Assembly (NCBI RefSeq): GCF_003473485.1
Contig: NC_053046.1
Location: 41,935,832-41,999,831, forward strand
DNA length: 64,000 bases
Direction: 5' to 3'
Source of the DNA: Medicago truncatula
Taxonomy: Eukaryota; Streptophyta; Magnoliopsida; Fabales; Fabaceae
The position numbers and the translations under genes are program-made. The number at the start of each line of letters is the position of its first letter. Positions within the stretch are counted from its first letter, which is position 1. The notes beneath the pieces were generated by a model. That model was not told the origin of the DNA and did not search any database. It worked only from the letters and a program-made list of their open reading frames with translations. Of the stretch, positions 60,001 to 64,000 are shown one piece after another.

Positions 60001-62390
60001 TAGCATCTTTTGGACAATTATTTTAAAAACATCTAAATTGAATGATATCAGCCTCATATACTTTCTAACTCTCCCTCATAATCATGTCCATTTTTTTAAT
60101 TGTTAAAATAAATGTTGTTTTCACATTAAAAAGTAAAAGTTGGAAACACATAAATATAATAAATTGGTGACAGATTTACGTTAAAGAAGCAAATATACAT
60201 AAATTCATAAACTAAAAAAAGAAGGGAAAGGATGATATTGTTACGAAGGAGTGTCATCCGATAAAGGACGGTGGCTAAAATTTTCACCCACACTACCGGT
60301 GTATTTTTCGCCAATTGCAGAATCATAATTTTTCATCCAATAGAAGTAAGATTACATGCACAATAATAGTAGTAAAGATCTATAAATATTTAGGCCAAAT
60401 ATCTCCATGCTACTTTAAGTTTCACACGTTTGTTTCAGATAAATCCTTTAAGTTTCTAAGGTTTCAGATAAGTCCTTTAAGTTTCGAGTTTGTTTCGGAT
60501 AGGTCGTTTAAGTTTCAAGTTTGTTTCAGATAGGTCCTTTCTATCAAATCAACTTTGGCTTAACGGAGGTTGATAGAAAGGACCTATCTGAAACAAACTC
60601 GAAACTTAAAGGACCTATCCGAAACAAACTTCAAACTTAAAGGACCTATCTGAAACCTTAGAAAGTTAAAGGATCTATCTGAAATAAACATCCCAGTCCT
60701 TGTTTAACAAAATGCTTTGAAAAAGGGCCGATGTATAGAAACTATCAAAGAAATAGTGTTTTTTCAACTCTCTCAAAATTGAAGCAATTCCAACCATATA
60801 TAATACAATTGTTACTTATCCGGACAGGACATGAATATCTAAATTTAATATTTTTAGATACTCTTTTAGACCTATTGGCGATACTACGTAGGAGTCCTAA
60901 ATTTCAACAATTTGTATCCATTTTTCATGATATTAGGGATGGATCCAAGCGAATTCTTCGGGAAAAATTGTGTCTTTCACCACGGAATCCTACAAGTGAG
61001 ATTTCGAGTAAGTGTCGACACAATTTTCTTGTGCACGTGTGCGAAGATATTTTGGAAAATGAGTTGAAACTTAAAGGACCCGAGAAGATATTTGGTTAAA
61101 TATTTAAAAGGAAGAAGTTTGCAAGATACTAACGCACAGAAAGGCAACTGCTAAATAATATATAATGTTAGACACATAACTTACTTGCACAAGTATTGTG
61201 ATAGTACCAAAAGAATTCCACAATAAAGGTGCAAGCTCCTGAAATGACGTCATCTGAAATATAAAAATGTGAAATTTTTTCGTATTAATTGTATGAGTTT
61301 GAGAAACATTACAGGACAGGAACCAATTTTTAATATAAAAGTTTCAAAATAGAATAAAATTATTCACATTTTCAATGATATTCTAAACTATGCAACTTAG
61401 AGATTGGCTACATGCAGTGAATTCTAGTCCTATTTTTAAGGTAATTTTTTTTCTTCCTTATAGATAACCTTTTTTGGCCATTGTCGCTTTCATCCAAATC
61501 CTATTAACTATCACATTATTATCTTTATTCTCTATCTATCCTTTCTAATAATCTCTTTCTTGCACATTTTTATGCTTCTTGGAGTCACATAATGTGACAT
61601 ATACATTCTCACTAATAGAACTATCAAAAAATTTCAAATTATGATACCAGCTAACACAAGTTCATAAAAAATAAAGAGATATTATTTCATCTAATTACCA
61701 ATGATTAAAATACATTAAAATTGAATCAAATCTTTAAATTATATAGAATTTTTTTATTTATTCATAAAAACAAATGAAAGTTTTCACCCGTGATACACTA
61801 ATTAATGAACTTTTTTAACTCAATTATGACTATAATCCCATCTCTATTCTTTCAAGATATCGAAAAATTAAACCTAAGATGTTGTTTAATCTTGAAAAAG
61901 GATCTAGTATCATAATGTAGTGTATCACAATTTGAATCTATGTTGACAAAGTGGCACACAAACTATTTAAATCACAATTATAGAGTACCACAACTCCCTA
62001 AGAGTGTGTTTGGATGGGGAAATGTTTTGAGAGAATATAATGTTTTGAGGGAATTCAACTACTTTGAGTTGAATTCAAACAATAAAATTCACCTTAAAGT
62101 AGCTGAATTCACTCAAAACATTACATTCTCTCAAAACATTTCCCCATCTAAACACACTCTAAGGATTTGGTTTACTTGTGAATCCCATGAAACAAATTAA
62201 AAATGAACAACAAACTGAAAGATAGATCAGTAAGAACCTTGGAGAGCACATGGAGAGCATTTGCTCTCAGATCTGGATTCCTAAGTTCAATAACAAGGCG
62301 TTTCATGTCCACCATCCTATGAGCAGTGGTGTTAAACTGGGTAGACGCCTCGAGAGGAGCTGCAAATGAAGCATCACTCTTTGTTGACAT
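57077..62390 (-). CDS. CNOT9/RCD1-like CCR4-NOT subunit, 9 exons, divergent
   Basis: Exons on the minus strand: 62390-62238, 61253-61185, 59811-59722, 59556-59514, 59229-59123, 58397-58302, 58152-57962, 57867-57798, 57160-57077. All junctions are GT-AG, phases close, giving 903 nt and 300 residues. The protein follows the armadillo-repeat RCD1/CAF40 fold: [18 protein letters not shown] (about 29-46), [136 protein letters not shown]9 binds NOT1 in the deadenylase complex that shortens mRNA tails. It differs at many positions that are near-invariant in the family and has a short N-terminus and an unusual C-terminus, so it may be a fast-evolving paralogue. Stop TGA at 57079-57077. Confidence 0.92.
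59941..60008 (-). repeat. tRNA-like sequence in a CNOT9-like intron
   Basis: On the minus strand: GCTAGCTCAGTTGGAAGAG (A box) and ACAAGTTCAAATCTCCACG (B box), in the intron 59812-61184. No clean cloverleaf or TSD; more likely a SINE head or tRNA-derived retroposon than a functional tRNA gene. Confidence 0.5.
60414..60694. repeat. Fold-back element in a CNOT9-like intron
   Basis: AGGTCC/GGACCT arms: the left arm repeats TTTAAGTTTC and GTTTCAGATA motifs, the right arm their complements (TATCTGAAAC, GAAACTTAAA). The centre near 60555 reads GCTTAACGGAGG. TSD not resolved. Confidence 0.75.
60731..61099 (+). CDS. Unrecognised 122-codon ORF antisense in a CNOT9-like intron
   Basis: Open frame from ATG 60731 to a stop at 61099, wholly inside the 1.37-kb intron 59812-61184 and on the opposite strand to the host gene. 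Composition looks protein-like: [37 protein letters not shown], and a charged C-terminus ending LKGPEKIFG. No signal peptide or membrane span, and no family recognised. It lies next to a fold-back element, so it may be transposon-associated or chance. Coding status is uncertain. Confidence 0.3.
   Translation: MYRNYQRNSVFSTLSKLKQFQPYIIQLLLIRTGHEYLNLIFLDTLLDLLAILRRSPKFQQFVSIFHDIRDGSKRILREKLCLSPRNPTSEISSKCRHNFLVHVCEDILENELKLKGPEKIFG
62002..62159. mobile_element. Tourist-type MITE in CNOT9-like intron 1
   Basis: Ends GAGTGTGTTTGGATGGGG and CCCCATCTAAACACACTC; arms complementary over more than 40 bp (AAATGTTTTGAGAGAAT and complement). TSD TAA at 61999-62001 and 62160-62162, as for PIF/Harbinger. 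Confidence 0.88.
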
Positions 62391-62426
62391 TGATCGTGGA
62401 GATGAATTTTCAATCTATTGAATAAG

Positions 62427-62430
<4 letters not shown>

Positions 62431-62487
<57 letters not shown>
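62431..62487. repeat. (TA)n microsatellite just upstream of the CNOT9-like ATG
   Basis: 57 bp of uninterrupted TA dinucleotides, 40 bp upstream of ATG 62390 on the minus strand, within the presumed leader or core promoter. Confidence 0.97.
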
Positions 62488-62491
<4 letters not shown>

Positions 62492-63231
62492 TTTTAGTTT
62501 CACTTTTTCATTGACTTTTAACCAATATTATTAACTTCCTTAAAAAATCCAATATTATTAACTATTTATTATTTTATTTCATAATTACTTATAAGAATTA
62601 GATATTCTATATATAAGGTGATAATGCTAACAGCTAAGTACAACTCAGAAAATACTTTTTTTTTAAGCAAACTTTAATAAAAACACTTAATAAATCATCA
62701 AATTATACTATAAACTATTATTACTCAATATAAAAATGATAAATTTTCCTTTAAAAAAATAAAAAATATATTTAAAATATATTTTACATTTTTAAAAGAA
62801 ATCTAATTAAAAAAAAAACAAAATATGTTTTTATTTCCTGCAAAATTACTAAGTTGTTTTATTCCCATTAAAATATTCCACCTTTTGTCCTTTCAAAATT
62901 ATCAAACATATAATTTTAGTCCTTGTGGTTAAATGTACATATGTTTTTATTTTAAATTTATTCTCATTTTAATGATTTTTTTATCATATTTATTAACAAA
63001 AAATATTTATTTAATAAAAAATAATGATTATATAAAAGGTATAAAGTATTTAAAGTAATGGTGATAATATTTAAAGTAACATTTATAAAACTAAAAGAGA
63101 AAGTTATTATGCATGAATACTAAAAATTTAAAATATTAATCTTTATTAAATTATACTTTACAGTTGTAAAGAACCTTTTTTAAATTAGTTTTTTTTTTTT
63201 TTTTACATTTTTCTAAAGTTGGTATAAACAT
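62488..63231. other. AT-rich upstream region, no gene seen
   Basis: Very AT-rich with long poly-A/T runs. No further exon of the CNOT9-like gene was recognised. Confidence 0.5.
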
Positions 63232-63242
63232 TTGTTTTACAA

Positions 63243-63312
63243 TCCTCGTGAGCTTAGCTAAGTTGGCAAGGTCCGGGGTTCAAACTCCGACCACCACAAA
63301 AAAAAAAAAAAA
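63243..63312 (+). mobile_element. Mini-SINE 4, tRNA-derived, 70 bp
   Basis: TCCTCGTGAGCTTAGCTAAG, TTGGCAAGG, GGGGTTCAAACTCCGACC, then poly-A. Flanked by a perfect 11-bp TSD TTGTTTTACAA (63232-63242 and 63313-63323). Confidence 0.85.
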
Positions 63313-63323
63313 TTGTTTTACAA

Positions 63324-64000
63324 GATGTAGTTACAAACATAAACTTAATTGCAGCTTTTTCAGAAAACATTAAGGCTGATTTTTAAATAAATTATAGTTT
63401 ACCTCCCTGTAATAAAAAGTTTAGATTCCAACTCTGTAATATGAAGATTATTTGATTTTGAACCATGAAGTCATATGACTGGACAAATATACGTATGTGC
63501 CATGCTGAGTCAACATTTTTTGCAATTTGATGTTTAGGATTTGGACTACAACAATTTGGTTTTGCGATTTTAGAATTTCGGTTTCGCAATTTGAACCGTG
63601 TTGAACTATGTTGTTTCGATTGTTATTGTGTTTAATATCGTTGTTGAAAATCTAGATTAAAGAGAGAAGAGATGAATGTATGATGGTGGTGGTGTAGGGT
63701 TGATGCATTTGTTGTTGTTTCTGTTAGAAAAAAAAACAAAGAGAGAGGTGAGAAGAGAAGGAGGAAGAGCATAGAAGGATCAAAGAGTGAAGAGAGAGAA
63801 GAGAAGAGGAAAGTAGAGGAAGGAGGAAGAGAAGAGGAGAGTAGAGGATGGTGGAAAAGAAGAGGAACAAATAGAGAAGAGAGAAGGAAAATATGAAATT
63901 TCTGGGGAAAAAAATGGTGTTAATGGTCTTTTTGAGTTCTGAAAAAAAAAGGTTTGAATATGATGAAGAAGAGGAAGGAAGAAGATGAAGAAAGGAAAAA
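63324..64000. other. Terminal spacer; half fold-back and purine-rich tract
   Basis: 63365-63540 resembles one arm of the 18050-18388 MITE family (CTCCCTGTAATA-type motif). 63726-63890 is a long GA-rich tract (GAGAGAAGAGAAGAGGAAAG-type) on the plus strand. No gene recognised before the window ends. Confidence 0.45.

Noticed and set aside
59941..60008. Functional tRNA gene
   Set aside because: A- and B-box-like motifs are present but a full cloverleaf with paired acceptor stem and terminator is not evident; it looks tRNA-derived.
1..64000. CRISPR arrays, operons or prokaryotic systems
   Set aside because: Introns, plant gene families and plant TEs show nuclear plant DNA; the only regular tandem repeats (108 bp, 71 bp, 40 bp) have no unique spacers.

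Overview
The window is plant nuclear DNA, most likely from a papilionoid legume of the Medicago type (inference from AT-rich intergenic DNA, GT-AG introns in plant gene families, and the style and density of MITEs, Helitrons and short SINEs). It has few host genes and many transposable elements, many of them delimited here by target-site duplications (TSDs) read directly from the sequence.

Layout. 1-19524 is a tandem segmental duplication: copy A (1 to about 8503, left edge outside the window) and copy B (12000 to about 19524). Each carries an almost identical minus-strand STIG1-type cysteine-rich secreted-protein gene plus a non-coding field of diverged repeats. Copy A has gained a 5'-truncated LINE with a MITE inside it; copy B has gained two fold-back MITEs; the paralogous sites are empty. 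The first exon of a BAP29/BAP31-like ER membrane protein lies just past the copy A breakpoint, without later exons. 21945-24577 is a complete seven-exon VTC2/VTC5 GDP-L-galactose phosphorylase gene (ascorbate synthesis) on the minus strand; its leader holds the conserved uORF that begins with ACG. 25-37 kb is a TE graveyard: Stowaway elements, LINE and hAT remnants, and a 1.75-kb Mutator-like element with PB1-like and GRF zinc-finger remnants, followed by two roughly 90-bp tRNA-derived SINEs. 37.4-47.9 kb holds a second segmental duplication, with paralogous DUF4408/DUF761 small membrane-protein genes at 38173 and 45928; a hAT element has inserted in the second segment. 50130-55820 is a hAT element interrupted by a 5.1-kb Helitron. 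57077-62390 is a complete nine-exon, divergent CNOT9/RCD1-like gene (CCR4-NOT complex) on the minus strand.

The host genes do not form a pathway. What links the window is the history of duplication and transposition, readable through intact TSDs and empty paralogous sites. The most notable signals are the ACG-initiated uORF of the VTC2 gene, a family of 70-90-bp tRNA-derived retroposons with long TSDs, and the Helitron nested in a hAT element.
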